Shown here: in pieces, positions 36,421-47,943 of the stretch
Numbering within the stretch: the stretch's first letter is position 1
Layout: every line of letters starts with the position of its first letter
NCBI RefSeq assembly: GCF_900445265.1
Contig: NZ_UFTA01000002.1
Location: 1,674,001 to 1,738,000, forward strand
DNA from: Anaerococcus octavius
GTDB lineage: Bacteria > Bacillota > Clostridia > Tissierellales > Peptoniphilaceae
Length of the DNA: 64,000 bases
Direction of reading: 5' to 3'
The notes under the pieces: model-generated
The model's input: the letters and a program-made list of their open reading frames with translations, nothing else
Database searches by the model: none
Told to the model about the DNA's origin: nothing
Position numbers and translations under genes: made by a program

Positions 36421-37776
36421 TTAACCAATGCCACCATAAACTATGCCAAGTATTAGAGCAAGTAAGCTTAGGGAACAATAAATATATTTTCCAATAGGGT
36501 AAAACCAGGATCCTAAAGCTTTTTTGCGCCCCTTATTTACTTCGTTAATAGCCAAATTTTTATCTAGAACCCAAAAGAACATAATACCAGCTAAGAATGC
36601 ACCTAATGGAGCTATAACTATAGAAACAATATCCATCCATGGACCAACTATGGCTTGGATAAAAATAGCAACTATAATGCCAATACCATTTATAATAAAA
36701 GCTGAGAATTTACGGCTAATATTAAATTTTTCTTTGACATAAGCAACTGGAGCTTCATATAAATTTATTATTGATGAAAAGCCAGCAAAAAGAACTGCAA
36801 TATAAAAGAATATCATTAGTATTTGTCCAGATTTTATCTGGTTAAAAACATTTACTAGATACATAAACATCAGTCCAGGTCCACCCTCTGTAAGATCTGC
36901 ATTGCCAATAGCCATAGCAGGAATTATTACAAAACTTGCTAAAAGAGCAGATAAGGTATCAAAAAAAGCTATATTTTTTGCTGAAGATGGGATATCTTCA
37001 TTTTTTGGCAAGTATGAACCATATATTACAGAACCATTGCCTGCTATAGATAGGGAAAAGAATGCTTGACCAAAAGCGAAAATCCATAATTTTATATCAG
37101 ATAAATATGAAGAATCTAGGCTAAAAATATATTTGTAGCCAGAATATGCTTTTGGATCCATAGCTATGTATATGGCAAGACCTAGTAGCAAAATAAATAA
37201 AATTGGCATGAGGATTTTATTTGCTCTTTCTATTCCTTTTGCAATGCCAAAAGACATAATTACCATAGAGCAAAGTCCAGCAACTATAATCCAAAAGTTA
37301 TTAGCAAATTTACCGGCAGTTTGGTTAAAAGTAGCACCTATTAGATAAAAGTCATCGGCAAGATCTGTCAATGTACCATTTATGGCAAGGAAATTGTACC
37401 TAAAAATCCAACCCATAACTACTGTGTAGCCTATAGCTAGGGCAAGCGAACCTAAAACAGGAATCAATCCCAGTTTTTTTCCTATATTTTCATTTCCTTT
37501 TCTAGCAGTAGCAAAGCCAAAAGCATGGACTGGCCCAGAACCAGTTAGCCTGCCTAGGGAAAATTCTTCTATTACTCCTGTAGAAGCAATTAAAATTACA
37601 AATAGAAAATAAGGCAATAAAAAACTCATTCCTCCAAAAAGAGATACCATAACTGGAAAACGCCATATATTGCCCATACCTACTGCTGAGCCAATGGAGG
37701 CTAAAGTAAATCCTAATTTACTGGTAAAACCGTCATTTTTATTGATTTTTTCATTAATTTTATTATTTGAGTCCAT
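36421..37776 (-). CDS. Sodium-dependent transporter, NSS (SNF) family
   Basis: 451 aa, about eleven to twelve TM segments. The N-terminus has GFTLASIGSAVGMGNIWRFP, the hallmark of the neurotransmitter:sodium symporter fold (LeuT-like sodium and substrate site). Bacterial members carry amino acids; this short form lacks the twelfth helix of eukaryotic members or has a short end. It is monocistronic and convergent with pepF. Confidence 0.92.
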   Translation of the reverse strand: MDSNNKINEKINKNDGFTSKLGFTLASIGSAVGMGNIWRFPVMVSLFGGMSFLLPYFLFVILIASTGVIEEFSLGRLTGSGPVHAFGFATARKGNENIGKKLGLIPVLGSLALAIGYTVVMGWIFRYNFLAINGTLTDLADDFYLIGATFNQTAGKFANNFWIIVAGLCSMVIMSFGIAKGIERANKILMPILFILLLGLAIYIAMDPKAYSGYKYIFSLDSSYLSDIKLWIFAFGQAFFSLSIAGNGSVIYGSYLPKNEDIPSSAKNIAFFDTLSALLASFVIIPAMAIGNADLTEGGPGLMFMYLVNVFNQIKSGQILMIFFYIAVLFAGFSSIINLYEAPVAYVKEKFNISRKFSAFIINGIGIIVAIFIQAIVGPWMDIVSIVIAPLGAFLAGIMFFWVLDKNLAINEVNKGRKKALGSWFYPIGKYIYCSLSLLALILGIVYGGIG

Positions 37777-37964
37777 AACACTTCCTTAATGCTTTTTATG
37801 GTATTATATCAGATAAAAAGCAAAAGCTTAATTAGATTTGTAAAATTTCCTTAATATAAGCCTTGTTTTTGTTTATAATGAAAATCACCGGGTAATAAAA
37901 CTAATGGCTAGCCAAGGCAAACAATGAAACTAATAATGAAGATACAATAAGGAAAGGAAGCATT

Positions 37965-38255
37965 GTGAAAAATTTTAAAAAAGTTGTCGGAAAAGCTAAC
38001 ATAGCCTTAGCATCTTTAGCATTAGGAATAGGAATGGTACTTCCAAGTCATTCGTCTTATGCAGATGGAGGTCATAGTACAGGTGAATGTGTAGCAGGTG
38101 TTGTAGGAGAAGGCGCAGCTGGTGGACTTGCTGGTACATATACAGGTTTTAAAATAGGCACAGCAACTGGACACCCTGGAATTGGTTCAGCTATTGGTGG
38201 AGCTATTGGAGTAATCGGTGGAGGAAGCAAAGGAGCTGCAGATCACTGTTTCTAA
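37965..38255 (+). CDS. Sec-exported glycine-zipper peptide, putative class II bacteriocin
   Basis: 96 aa. Start GTG behind AAAGGAAG. Residues 1-33 form a typical Sec signal peptide (KNFKK start, hydrophobic core, cleavage after SYA). The predicted 63-residue mature peptide is over one third glycine, with repeated GxxxG motifs (GTYTG, GSAIGGAIG) and two cysteines, Cys42 and Cys95, near its ends that could form a single disulfide. Small, Gly-rich, GxxxG-bearing secreted peptides followed by a tiny membrane protein are typical of unmodified pore-forming bacteriocins. The next gene, 28 bp on, encodes such a membrane protein. No known bacteriocin family is recognised and no dedicated ABC exporter is nearby, which fits Sec export. 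Confidence 0.6.
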   Translation: MKNFKKVVGKANIALASLALGIGMVLPSHSSYADGGHSTGECVAGVVGEGAAGGLAGTYTGFKIGTATGHPGIGSAIGGAIGVIGGGSKGAADHCF

Positions 38256-38283
38256 TTAGCTTTTATGAAAATAAGGAGATCTT

Positions 38284-38487
38284 ATGAAACAAGAGACCTT
38301 ATATTCACCAAAAATATTAATAATAGGGATAATTTTTTTAATAGCAAAATATCTGTTAGATTTTAAATTATCTGGTAGTTTATCGGTTAGAACATATTTT
38401 GACCGCAACTACTTTTTTATTATTGCCGTTTTATTTTATGTGATAGACTACATAAGCTACAAAAAAATATTAAACATAATGAAATAA
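38284..38487 (+). CDS. Small membrane protein, putative bacteriocin immunity protein
   Basis: 67 aa, two predicted TM helices (about 10-28 and 42-58) separated by a basic loop, ending in a Lys-rich tail. AAGGAG precedes the ATG. It is in the same short transcript as the glycine-zipper peptide, which ends at the terminator at 38496. Size, topology and position match immunity proteins of class II bacteriocins; there is no sequence match I can name. Confidence 0.5.
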   Translation: MKQETLYSPKILIIGIIFLIAKYLLDFKLSGSLSVRTYFDRNYFFIIAVLFYVIDYISYKKILNIMK

Positions 38488-38495
38488 GAATTAAT

Positions 38496-38523
38496 AAGGA
38501 GCTATGCAGATAGCTCCTTTTTT
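38496..38523 (+). terminator. Terminator after the bacteriocin-like pair
   Basis: AAGGAGCTA/TAGCTCCTT stem with a 6-nt loop and T run. Confidence 0.85.
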
Positions 38524-38611
38524 ATTTGAGAAATTATATATAGAAAATTTACAAAATAAAAATATAATTGAAACATTTATTTAGTATTGTAAACAACAAT
38601 AGGAGGAAAAT

Positions 38612-39325
38612 ATGATAAATTTTGCCCACAGAGGGTTTAAAGGAAAATATCCAGAAAATACTATGTTAGCTTTTAAAAAGGCAATAGAAGCTGGTGCTGA
38701 TGGTATAGAATTTGATGTTCATTTATCAAAAGATGGTGAACTTGTAATAATTCACGATGAATTTTTAGATAGAACAAGCGATGGTGAAGGCTTAGTTAGT
38801 GAAAAAACTTTAAAAGAACTAAAAAAACTAAATGCATCAAAACTATATCCAGCCTGTGATATTCAAAAAATACCCACTTTAAAAGAATACTTTGACTTTG
38901 CAAAGGATAAAGAGATTATTACAAATATAGAATTAAAAACTTCTATAATAGACTATCCATGTATAGAGCAAAAAGTTTATGAACTTATAAAGGAATATGA
39001 TTTAGCAGAAAATATTGTAATATCATCTTTTAACCATAACTCTTTAGTAAGATTTAAAAATATTGATGCAAAAATCAAATGTGGTGTTTTAGAATCATCT
39101 AGACTTTATAAACCATGGGATTATGTAAAAAAATTAGGCATGGAATATTTTCATCCAATGAATTTTGTAGTGAATGAAGAAATAGCAGAAAAATTTGCAG
39201 AAAATAATATAGGACTCAACATATGGTTTGGTAAGGCAGATTATGATTATAGTAAATATCTATCCTTAAAACCAACAGGCTTTATAACTGATTATCCTGA
39301 TAAAATCTGTGGAATTTTAAAATAG
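38612..39325 (+). CDS. ugpQ: Cytoplasmic glycerophosphodiester phosphodiesterase
   Basis: 237 aa, normal for short GDPD enzymes. It splits glycerophosphodiesters into glycerol 3-phosphate and an alcohol. The catalytic motif set is clear: HRG (6-8), ENT near 15-17, [10 protein letters not shown] (metal ligands) and [10 protein letters not shown] (general acid/base His). There is no signal peptide, so it acts on imported substrate. One TTTACA half-box lies at 38548 and a TATAAT at 38563. It heads the Ugp-like transporter cluster. Confidence 0.92.
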   Translation: MINFAHRGFKGKYPENTMLAFKKAIEAGADGIEFDVHLSKDGELVIIHDEFLDRTSDGEGLVSEKTLKELKKLNASKLYPACDIQKIPTLKEYFDFAKDKEIITNIELKTSIIDYPCIEQKVYELIKEYDLAENIVISSFNHNSLVRFKNIDAKIKCGVLESSRLYKPWDYVKKLGMEYFHPMNFVVNEEIAEKFAENNIGLNIWFGKADYDYSKYLSLKPTGFITDYPDKICGILK

Positions 39326-39460
39326 CACATATTAGCTATGATTTTTTATTTGTTAAATATATGTAAAATTTATATAAATTTTAAAAATAGCTTGATTATA
39401 GATTTGTTTTAGAAAATTGGCATACTTTGTAAAAAAATCCAAAAAAAATATTTTCTGAAA

Positions 39461-39477
39461 TTTACCAAAGTATTACA
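39461..39477 (+). promoter_or_regulatory. Pho-type direct repeat before ugpB
   Basis: TTTACC at 39461 and ATTACA at 39472 (start-to-start 11 bp), then AAT; a TATACT -10 lies at 39514-39519. Nearly the same 20-bp arrangement occurs at 62032 before the second binding-protein gene. Confidence 0.5.
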
Positions 39478-39542
39478 AATTTTATAAATTTATTTTATAT
39501 ATTCTTCATAAAATATACTTACATTAGATTTTAGGAGGAAGT

Positions 39543-40931
39543 ATGTTCAATACTAAAAAAATATTTGGCTTAGCTTTGTCAATGTCAATGTTACTAACTT
39601 TTACAGCTTGTGGTGCTAATAACAATCAAAGTACAACAGATAATCAACCAGCTCAAACAGAATCTTCAAACTCAGACAATAAAACAGAAGAAAACAGTGA
39701 TGCTCCAGCAAACAATCAAGCAAAAGATGAAAAAACATCAGAAAATACAAAGGATGGTAAAATTCACCTTACTTATTGGTATGCATGGAAAGATAAAATC
39801 GGTGAATCTAAAGAAGAATTGGTAAAACAATTTAACGAATCTCAAGATAAAATTGTAGTGGATGCAGAATACCAAGGTTCATACGATGACCTTGCAAGCA
39901 AAACTCAAGCTGCAAAAGCTGCTAACAATGCTCCAGAAATATTTGAAGTAGAAATTGCAAATATGTACACAATGGCAAAGGGTGGTATGATTGAAAATTT
40001 ATCACCATTTGTAGATGATGAAGTAGACATAGATGACTTTAATGAAGGTCTTATGCACGAAGCATACATAGATGATAATCTTTATGGATTACCTTTCTAC
40101 AGATCAACTCCAATTATGTATAAGAATGTAAGCATGCTTAAAGAAGCAGGTCTTGACCCAGAAGGACCAAAAGATTGGAAAGAATTTAAAGAATATTCTG
40201 AAAAATTAAGAGATAAAGATAAGAGCAAATACGCTCTTACTTACCAATTAGACCCATGGTTTTTAGAAGCTTGGGTATACTCATCTGATGGATTTTATGC
40301 TAAAGATGGAAAAATCGGCTTTGACCAAGAAGGCACAAAAGCTCCAGCAAGGTTTTTACAAGAATTAGCAGATGAAGATTTAATCAAAATTGCTCTAGGA
40401 GAACAAGCTGGTGAAACATGTAGGCAAGACTTTGTAAACCAAAACTCAGCTTTCTACTTTACATCAACAGCTAACTTAACAGAACTTATGCCACTTGCAA
40501 AAGAAAATGGCTTTGACTTAGATGTTTCATTTGTACCAGGAAATAAACACTACGCAGTACCAACTGGTGGATGTAATATAGTAATGACAAGTGGTCTTGA
40601 TAAAGAAAAACAAGAAGCTACTTGGGAATTCCTTAAATTTATGACAGCAACTGAACAAAACGTATTTGCTTCAGAATATACAGGCTACCTACCAACAAGA
40701 TATTCTTCAATAGAAAGTGACAAAATCAAAAAACTTCATGAAGAAACTCCACAATATAAGGTTGCCTTTGACCAACTTGAATATGCTGAGGCTAGACCAA
40801 TTGCAAAAGGTTGGCCAGAAATGGAAAAAATGCTTTATGAAGGTGTAACAAATACTACAACTCAAGGTGCAGATGTAGACCAAGTTTATGATAACCTTCA
40901 AAATCAAGCACAATCAATCTTATCATTTTAG
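39543..40931 (+). CDS. ugpB: Glycerol-3-phosphate/glycerophosphodiester-type ABC substrate-binding lipoprotein
   Basis: 462 aa. Lipobox FTAC (Cys23) anchors it to the membrane. An acidic, Asn/Gln-rich linker precedes the binding fold, which starts with ITLTYWYAWKD-like beta strand KIHLTYWYAW. UgpB-type features are the VPTGGCN loop near 340 and TEQNVFASEYTGYLPTR near 370-387. It delivers substrate to the UgpAE permease. Neighbouring GDPD and phosphodiesterase genes support a glycerophosphodiester substrate, though CUT1 binding proteins can be hard to tell apart. Confidence 0.85.
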   Translation: MFNTKKIFGLALSMSMLLTFTACGANNNQSTTDNQPAQTESSNSDNKTEENSDAPANNQAKDEKTSENTKDGKIHLTYWYAWKDKIGESKEELVKQFNESQDKIVVDAEYQGSYDDLASKTQAAKAANNAPEIFEVEIANMYTMAKGGMIENLSPFVDDEVDIDDFNEGLMHEAYIDDNLYGLPFYRSTPIMYKNVSMLKEAGLDPEGPKDWKEFKEYSEKLRDKDKSKYALTYQLDPWFLEAWVYSSDGFYAKDGKIGFDQEGTKAPARFLQELADEDLIKIALGEQAGETCRQDFVNQNSAFYFTSTANLTELMPLAKENGFDLDVSFVPGNKHYAVPTGGCNIVMTSGLDKEKQEATWEFLKFMTATEQNVFASEYTGYLPTRYSSIESDKIKKLHEETPQYKVAFDQLEYAEARPIAKGWPEMEKMLYEGVTNTTTQGADVDQVYDNLQNQAQSILSF

Positions 40932-40943
40932 TTAGGATAAAAA

Positions 40944-42095
40944 ATGGCAAGTGTAAAACTAGAACACATATATAAAAAATACGACGGCAATGAAAAGTAT
41001 TCTGTCGAGGATGTATCTATATACATTCCTGACGGAGCTTTTGCTGTTTTTGTAGGACCATCCGGATGTGGAAAGTCCACTACTTTAAGAATGATAGCAG
41101 GACTTGAAGATATTTCAGATGGAAATATTTACATAGGAGATAGACTGGTAAATAATGTAGCTCCTGGAGATAGAAGAGTAGCTATGGTTTTTCAAAACTA
41201 TGCTCTTTATCCTACAATGACAGTTAGAGAAAATATAGAATTTGGACTTATAAATAACAAAGTACCAAAAGAAGAAAGAAACAGACTTATTAGCGAAATA
41301 AGTCAAATAGTTTCTTTAGATGAATATATGGATAGACGTCCATCAAATCTTTCTGGTGGGCAAAGGCAAAGAGTGGCTTTAGCACGTGCTATGGTCAAAA
41401 AACCAGATATATTTATCTTAGATGAGCCTTTAAGCAACCTTGATGCAAAACTTAGGGTGCAAATGAGAACAGAGCTTAAGAAAATTCACGAAAAGCTTGG
41501 CACAACTTTCATTTATGTAACCCATGACCAAGTAGAAGCTATGAGTATGGGAACACAAATTATTGTTATGAGCAATGGTCATGTCATGCAGGATTCAAAA
41601 CCTAGCGATATTTACAATAATCCCGCAAACGTATTTACTGCTAAGTTCATAGGCTCTCCACCTATGAACATTATAGAATTAAACGAGGATACCAAAAAAT
41701 ATTATGAGCCTACTAACTCTGCTATAAAATATTTAGGATTTAGACCAGAGGATGCAAATATTGTAGAAAAGCCGCAATATCAAGATTCTCTATGTTTTCT
41801 TACAAAAGTAATAAATATAGAAGCTTTGGGATCAGAAACTATATATAGTTTAGAAAATAATTTGGGAACTTTTCAAGTAAAGTCCTATAAAAAAGAGATT
41901 ATCAATAAAGATGAATTAATCATAGAAGTAAAAAAAGAATATATAAAATGTTTTGATCAAAATCAAGATTTATTAATTAATGATAATAAATCAAAAGATT
42001 TAGATAAAATAAAAGAAGATAAAGAAGGGGGAAGTAAGTTTGAACGTAGCAATCAAGAAAAAGCAGTCAACGCAAGAACCTATAGCTCAAACTAG
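40944..42095 (+). CDS. ugpC: ABC transporter ATP-binding protein, UgpC/MsmK type
   Basis: 383 aa. Walker A GPSGCGKST near 38-46, signature LSGGQRQR near 135-142, Walker B IFILDEP near 157-163 and the switch His in THDQVEAM. The C-terminal TOBE region is diverged and ends in a Lys/Asp-rich tail. It begins 12 bp after ugpB and overlaps the first permease gene by 56 bp in another frame. Confidence 0.92.
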   Translation: MASVKLEHIYKKYDGNEKYSVEDVSIYIPDGAFAVFVGPSGCGKSTTLRMIAGLEDISDGNIYIGDRLVNNVAPGDRRVAMVFQNYALYPTMTVRENIEFGLINNKVPKEERNRLISEISQIVSLDEYMDRRPSNLSGGQRQRVALARAMVKKPDIFILDEPLSNLDAKLRVQMRTELKKIHEKLGTTFIYVTHDQVEAMSMGTQIIVMSNGHVMQDSKPSDIYNNPANVFTAKFIGSPPMNIIELNEDTKKYYEPTNSAIKYLGFRPEDANIVEKPQYQDSLCFLTKVINIEALGSETIYSLENNLGTFQVKSYKKEIINKDELIIEVKKEYIKCFDQNQDLLINDNKSKDLDKIKEDKEGGSKFERSNQEKAVNARTYSSN

Positions 42096-42957
42096 GAAAA
42101 AGGCTAATCCTTATTTGATGATTGCTCCTGCTATGGTAGTATTTATTTTATTTTCCTTTATTCCTATACTTTATATGATTTATCTCTCATTTCATGATTG
42201 GAATTTCATATCACCAGATATGAATTTTGTAGGTTTAAATAATTTTAAACATCTTTTGGCAGATCCTAGATTTGCTCAAACCATGAGAAATACCTTTCTC
42301 TATACTGTTCTTACAGTAGTAGGTTTTATAATTTTAGGATTACTAATTGCTCTAGCTTTAAATAAAAATACCAAGGTACACTCTTTTATGCAAAGTGTAG
42401 TATTTGCTCCTCATATCATATCTTTAGTATCTATATCTATGCTTTGGTTATGGTTAATGGATTATGATTATGGTCTTTTTAATTATTTATTAGGAAAAAT
42501 CGGTGCGGGTCCTGTAAGTTTTCTTACAAATCCTGATATAGTTATGTATTCACTAGCAGCCGTTAGTATTTGGAAGGGAGTAGGTTATTATTCACTCATA
42601 TTCTTATCAGGCTTACAAGCAATCCCTGATGATATCTATGAAGCAGCTGCCTTAGATAATACACCTTGGCATAGAAAACTTTTTAAGATCACTTTACCTA
42701 TGCTTTCTCCTACTGTATTTTTTATAGGCATTACAAGTATTATAGCTAGTTTTAAAGTTTTTGAAACAATAAGTATAATGACCCAAGGTGGGCCAATGAA
42801 TGCTTCAAATACTATAGTTTACTATATTTATGAAACAGGATTTAAGTTCTTTAATATGGGGCTTTCGTCAGCTGCAGGAGTGATATTATTTGTTGTAATA
42901 GCTATTCTTACTTTTATTTACTTTAAGCTTATGGCTAAAAAAGTGTACTACAACTAA
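42040..42957 (+). CDS. ugpA: ABC transporter permease, UgpA type
   Basis: 305 aa, six TM segments, MalF/UgpA family with the EAAALDNTPWHRKLFKITLP coupling loop near 205-224. The start is taken as TTG 42040 because AAGGGGG lies 8-13 bp upstream, inside the end of ugpC; the first ATG would remove part of the N-terminus. It pairs with the next permease. Confidence 0.9.
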   Translation: MNVAIKKKQSTQEPIAQTRKKANPYLMIAPAMVVFILFSFIPILYMIYLSFHDWNFISPDMNFVGLNNFKHLLADPRFAQTMRNTFLYTVLTVVGFIILGLLIALALNKNTKVHSFMQSVVFAPHIISLVSISMLWLWLMDYDYGLFNYLLGKIGAGPVSFLTNPDIVMYSLAAVSIWKGVGYYSLIFLSGLQAIPDDIYEAAALDNTPWHRKLFKITLPMLSPTVFFIGITSIIASFKVFETISIMTQGGPMNASNTIVYYIYETGFKFFNMGLSSAAGVILFVVIAILTFIYFKLMAKKVYYN

Positions 42958-42966
42958 GGAGAATTT

Positions 42967-43794
42967 ATGCAACAAGAAAGTATTTTAAGAAAAATATTAA
43001 GAATTATAGCTTTAGTATTAGTTTCAGTTATTTTTCTAGGTCCGTTTTTGTGGATGGTTTTTACATCTTTTAAGCCTTTAGCTGAAGCTTTAAGATTGCC
43101 TCCAACTTTTTTTCCAGAAACTTGGCTGCCACAAAATTATGTAGATGCCTGGAATTCTGGACCATTTTTACATTATACAAAAAACTCTATCATAGTTACT
43201 TTATCAGTGGTAGCCTTACAATTACTAACCATAATCCCTGCAAGCTATGCCTTTGCAAAAATGGATTTTAGGGGCAAGAATATATTATTCTCATTGATAC
43301 TTGTAACAATGATGATCCCAGCTCAACTAATATTTTTACCAGTATATCTTATGTTTTCTAAGGTAAATTTAATTAATACTTACTGGTCACTTATATTGCC
43401 ATGGGCTAGTTCTGCTTTTGGGATATTTTTACTTCGTCAAAGATTTATGCAAATACCAGATGAAATTATAGAAGCAGCAGTTTTGGACAATACTCCAACT
43501 TGGAAAATAATATTTAAAATTATGCTTCCCCAAGCAAAAGGAACTGTAGTAACAATTGCGCTTTTAAATTTTATTTCTACATGGAATGATTATTTTTGGC
43601 CCTTAGTTATGACAAGCAATGACAATGTAAGGACACTTCCTCTAGGAGTTTCTATGTTAAAATCAACCCTAGATGGTGTACATTGGAATACTGTTATGGC
43701 AGGAAATGTTATTTTGATATTACCAATAGTAATTATCTATATATTTGCTCAAAGAGAAATTATTAAAGCCTTTACCTATAGTGGAATCAAATAG
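42967..43794 (+). CDS. ugpE: ABC transporter permease, UgpE type
   Basis: 275 aa, six TM segments, MalG/UgpE family with EAAVLDNTPTWKIIFKIMLP coupling loop near 172-191. AAGGAG precedes the ATG, 9 bp after ugpA. It forms the heterodimeric channel with UgpA. Confidence 0.92.
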   Translation: MQQESILRKILRIIALVLVSVIFLGPFLWMVFTSFKPLAEALRLPPTFFPETWLPQNYVDAWNSGPFLHYTKNSIIVTLSVVALQLLTIIPASYAFAKMDFRGKNILFSLILVTMMIPAQLIFLPVYLMFSKVNLINTYWSLILPWASSAFGIFLLRQRFMQIPDEIIEAAVLDNTPTWKIIFKIMLPQAKGTVVTIALLNFISTWNDYFWPLVMTSNDNVRTLPLGVSMLKSTLDGVHWNTVMAGNVILILPIVIIYIFAQREIIKAFTYSGIK

Positions 43795-43802
43795 GAGATA
43801 TT

Positions 43803-45071
43803 ATGAATAAAACACCCCTTATAGTTATATCTTTAGATGCTCTTGGATATTGTGATGAAGACATTTATTCAAATTTACCATTTTTAAAAGAGATGATAGA
43901 AAAAGGTACATGGATAAGAAAAATAGAATCTATATATCCAACCCTTACTTATCCCATTCACTCAACGGTGGTTACTGGTAGGTATCCAATAGATCATGGA
44001 GTTGATAATAATCTTTTACTTCAACCTCAAAGAGAAGTAATGGATTGGTACTGGGACCACAACTATATATCTGGAGATACTATATTTAAAAATGCTCACA
44101 AAAAAGGATATACAATTGCATCCTTTTCTTGGCCTGTTTCTGGAGAAATGGAAATAGAATACAATGTACCAGAAGTATGGACTTATGAAGAAAAAGACTT
44201 TTATGAACATTTAAAAGAAAAAGGAAGTGCGGAATTTGTAGAAGAACTTTTTAATAAGCTTGGTAAATTTAATAGAGATGCTAGTCAAAAGGTAAAAGAT
44301 GAGTGGATGGCAAATGCTACTGCCTATACATTTGAAAAATATGAGCCAGATATTAGCTTTCTTCACCTGATAGACGTAGACCATCAAAAACATGTCTATG
44401 GTTCAAATCATTTCGCAACAAAAGATGCAATAAAAGAATTAGATGATAGGCTTAAACAAATGTTTGAGAAAATTTCTAAAGTAAAAAACTTAGATGAAAT
44501 AAATATTATGCTGTTAAGTGACCATTCTCAACTAGATACAGCTTATCCAATTAGATTAAACAAGCTTTTGGCAGATATGGGCCTAGTAAATGTAAATGAT
44601 GACGGAACGGTAAGGGAAGATTGGCAAGCATATTTTTTAACATGCGGAGGATCAACCGCTCTTTATATCAAAGAAGATAATCCAGAAATGGTAGATGAAA
44701 TCAAAGAAAAAATAGTCAGCCTAGATATAGAAGGTATAGATAAAATCTTTGATAAAGAAGATATAGAAAAATTAGGTGCTAGCAATAGGGCGAAGTTATG
44801 GATAGAAGCAAAAGAAGGCTATGTATTTGATGCAGATGCTAGAGATTTTATAGTAAGTCGTGACCAAGTAGCAGGGCCAAGAGGAAACCATGGATTTTTG
44901 CCGACAAAAGAAAAAAATATGGCTATAGGTATATTTAGAGGACCAGCCTTTAAAGAAAACTATATAATAGAAAAAGAAAAAATTATAGATATAGCACCTA
45001 CAATAAATAAAATATACAATTTAAATATGAAAAATATGACCGGAAAAATTATAGAAGATTGTTTGAAGTAG
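43803..45071 (+). CDS. Alkaline-phosphatase superfamily phosphodiesterase (nucleotide pyrophosphatase/PDE type)
   Basis: 422 aa. It starts with VISLDALGYCDED (first metal Asp) and has the nucleophile region YPTLTYPIHSTVVTGRYP near 45-62, DVDHQKHVYG and LLSDHSQ, the metal-ligand segments of type I phosphodiesterases. There is no signal peptide, so it is cytoplasmic. As the last gene of the Ugp-like operon it probably cleaves an imported phosphodiester or phosphonate-like compound. GGAG precedes the ATG 8 bp after ugpE. Confidence 0.85.
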   Translation: MNKTPLIVISLDALGYCDEDIYSNLPFLKEMIEKGTWIRKIESIYPTLTYPIHSTVVTGRYPIDHGVDNNLLLQPQREVMDWYWDHNYISGDTIFKNAHKKGYTIASFSWPVSGEMEIEYNVPEVWTYEEKDFYEHLKEKGSAEFVEELFNKLGKFNRDASQKVKDEWMANATAYTFEKYEPDISFLHLIDVDHQKHVYGSNHFATKDAIKELDDRLKQMFEKISKVKNLDEINIMLLSDHSQLDTAYPIRLNKLLADMGLVNVNDDGTVREDWQAYFLTCGGSTALYIKEDNPEMVDEIKEKIVSLDIEGIDKIFDKEDIEKLGASNRAKLWIEAKEGYVFDADARDFIVSRDQVAGPRGNHGFLPTKEKNMAIGIFRGPAFKENYIIEKEKIIDIAPTINKIYNLNMKNMTGKIIEDCLK

Positions 45072-45095
45072 AATATAGTTTCCATATAATATAAG

Positions 45096-45130
45096 CTGAC
45101 TTAAATAAAATGTATTAAGTCAGTTTTTTT
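45096..45130 (+). terminator. Terminator of the ugp-like operon
   Basis: CTGACTTAA/TTAAGTCAG stem, 10-nt loop, T7. Confidence 0.88.
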
Positions 45131-45204
45131 GTGCAAATCTTTTTGTATTATAAATAGATAGGAAATAAAAGTAAACATAAATTATAAAAAAATTTAAATA
45201 AGCC

Positions 45205-45233
45205 TTGACAGATATAAAAATTCCTAGTATCAT
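45205..45233 (+). promoter_or_regulatory. rrn promoter P1
   Basis: TTGACA, 17-bp spacer, TATCAT. Confidence 0.7.
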
Positions 45234-45269
45234 TAATATCACCACGTCGAAAGCGAATGAAAATTAAGT

Positions 45270-45298
45270 TTGACATAAACTTTTGATGGTGCTATAAT
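45270..45298 (+). promoter_or_regulatory. rrn promoter P2
   Basis: TTGACA, 17-bp spacer, TATAAT: both hexamers perfect. Confidence 0.85.
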
Positions 45299-45364
45299 AT
45301 AAAAATACCACATCTGCTATAAAGTCGATTTATAGCAAAAAAAATAAAAAAATGCAAAAAACAT

Positions 45365-45393
45365 TTGACAAGCATTTTTGGATATGGTATTAT
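45365..45393 (+). promoter_or_regulatory. rrn promoter P3
   Basis: TTGACA, 17-bp spacer, TATTAT, about 270 bp before the 16S gene. The leader from here to 45665 contains no gene; it should hold processing stems and antitermination signals that I could not place exactly. Confidence 0.8.
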
Positions 45394-45665
45394 ATATATT
45401 GTCGTTGAGAAATGACGCGATGAACCAGATAAGTTAAACCTTATCTACAAGTAAATAGTAATTAAACTTAAAGCAATTAATTTGAGTAACCAAAACCAAC
45501 TTTTATTAATATAATGAAAGTTAAAATGATTCCAATCTATTTATATATAGATAGGATACTTTAAATCACGCATTGATTATTAAGATCAGTGTAAATGAAA
45601 AGAGCTTGAATCAAAAAGCTTTTATGAACAAAAGATAAACTACATTAGTAAAATGTAGAAAAATA

Positions 45666-47461
<1,796 letters not shown>

Positions 47462-47897
47462 AGTCAAGAAGAAAAGGGCACAAGGTGGATGCCTTGGCAC
47501 ATGAAGACTAAGAAGGACGTAAGTGAACGAAAACTAGGGTAAGCTCACAAAAAGCAAAGACCCCTAGGTCTCCGAATGGGGAAACCCGGCTGTGGAAGAC
47601 ACAGTCATCATAAAGTAAATACATAGCTTTATGAAGTAAGACCCTGCGAACTGAAACATCTAAGTAGCAGGAGGAAAAGAAAGAAAACTCGATTTTCCAA
47701 GTAGCGGCGAGCGAACAGAAAACAGCCCAACCCAGTAAGAAATATATTTTTTAGTTAAATCATTTGGGAAGATGAACCAAAGAAAGTGACAGTCTTGTAA
47801 ACAAAAGAAAATATATTGTGGGGGCAAGTAGCAGTGAACACGAGAAATTTGCTGTGAAGATAGGGGGACCATCCCCTAAGGCTAAATACTAACATGT

Positions 47898-47943
<46 letters not shown>

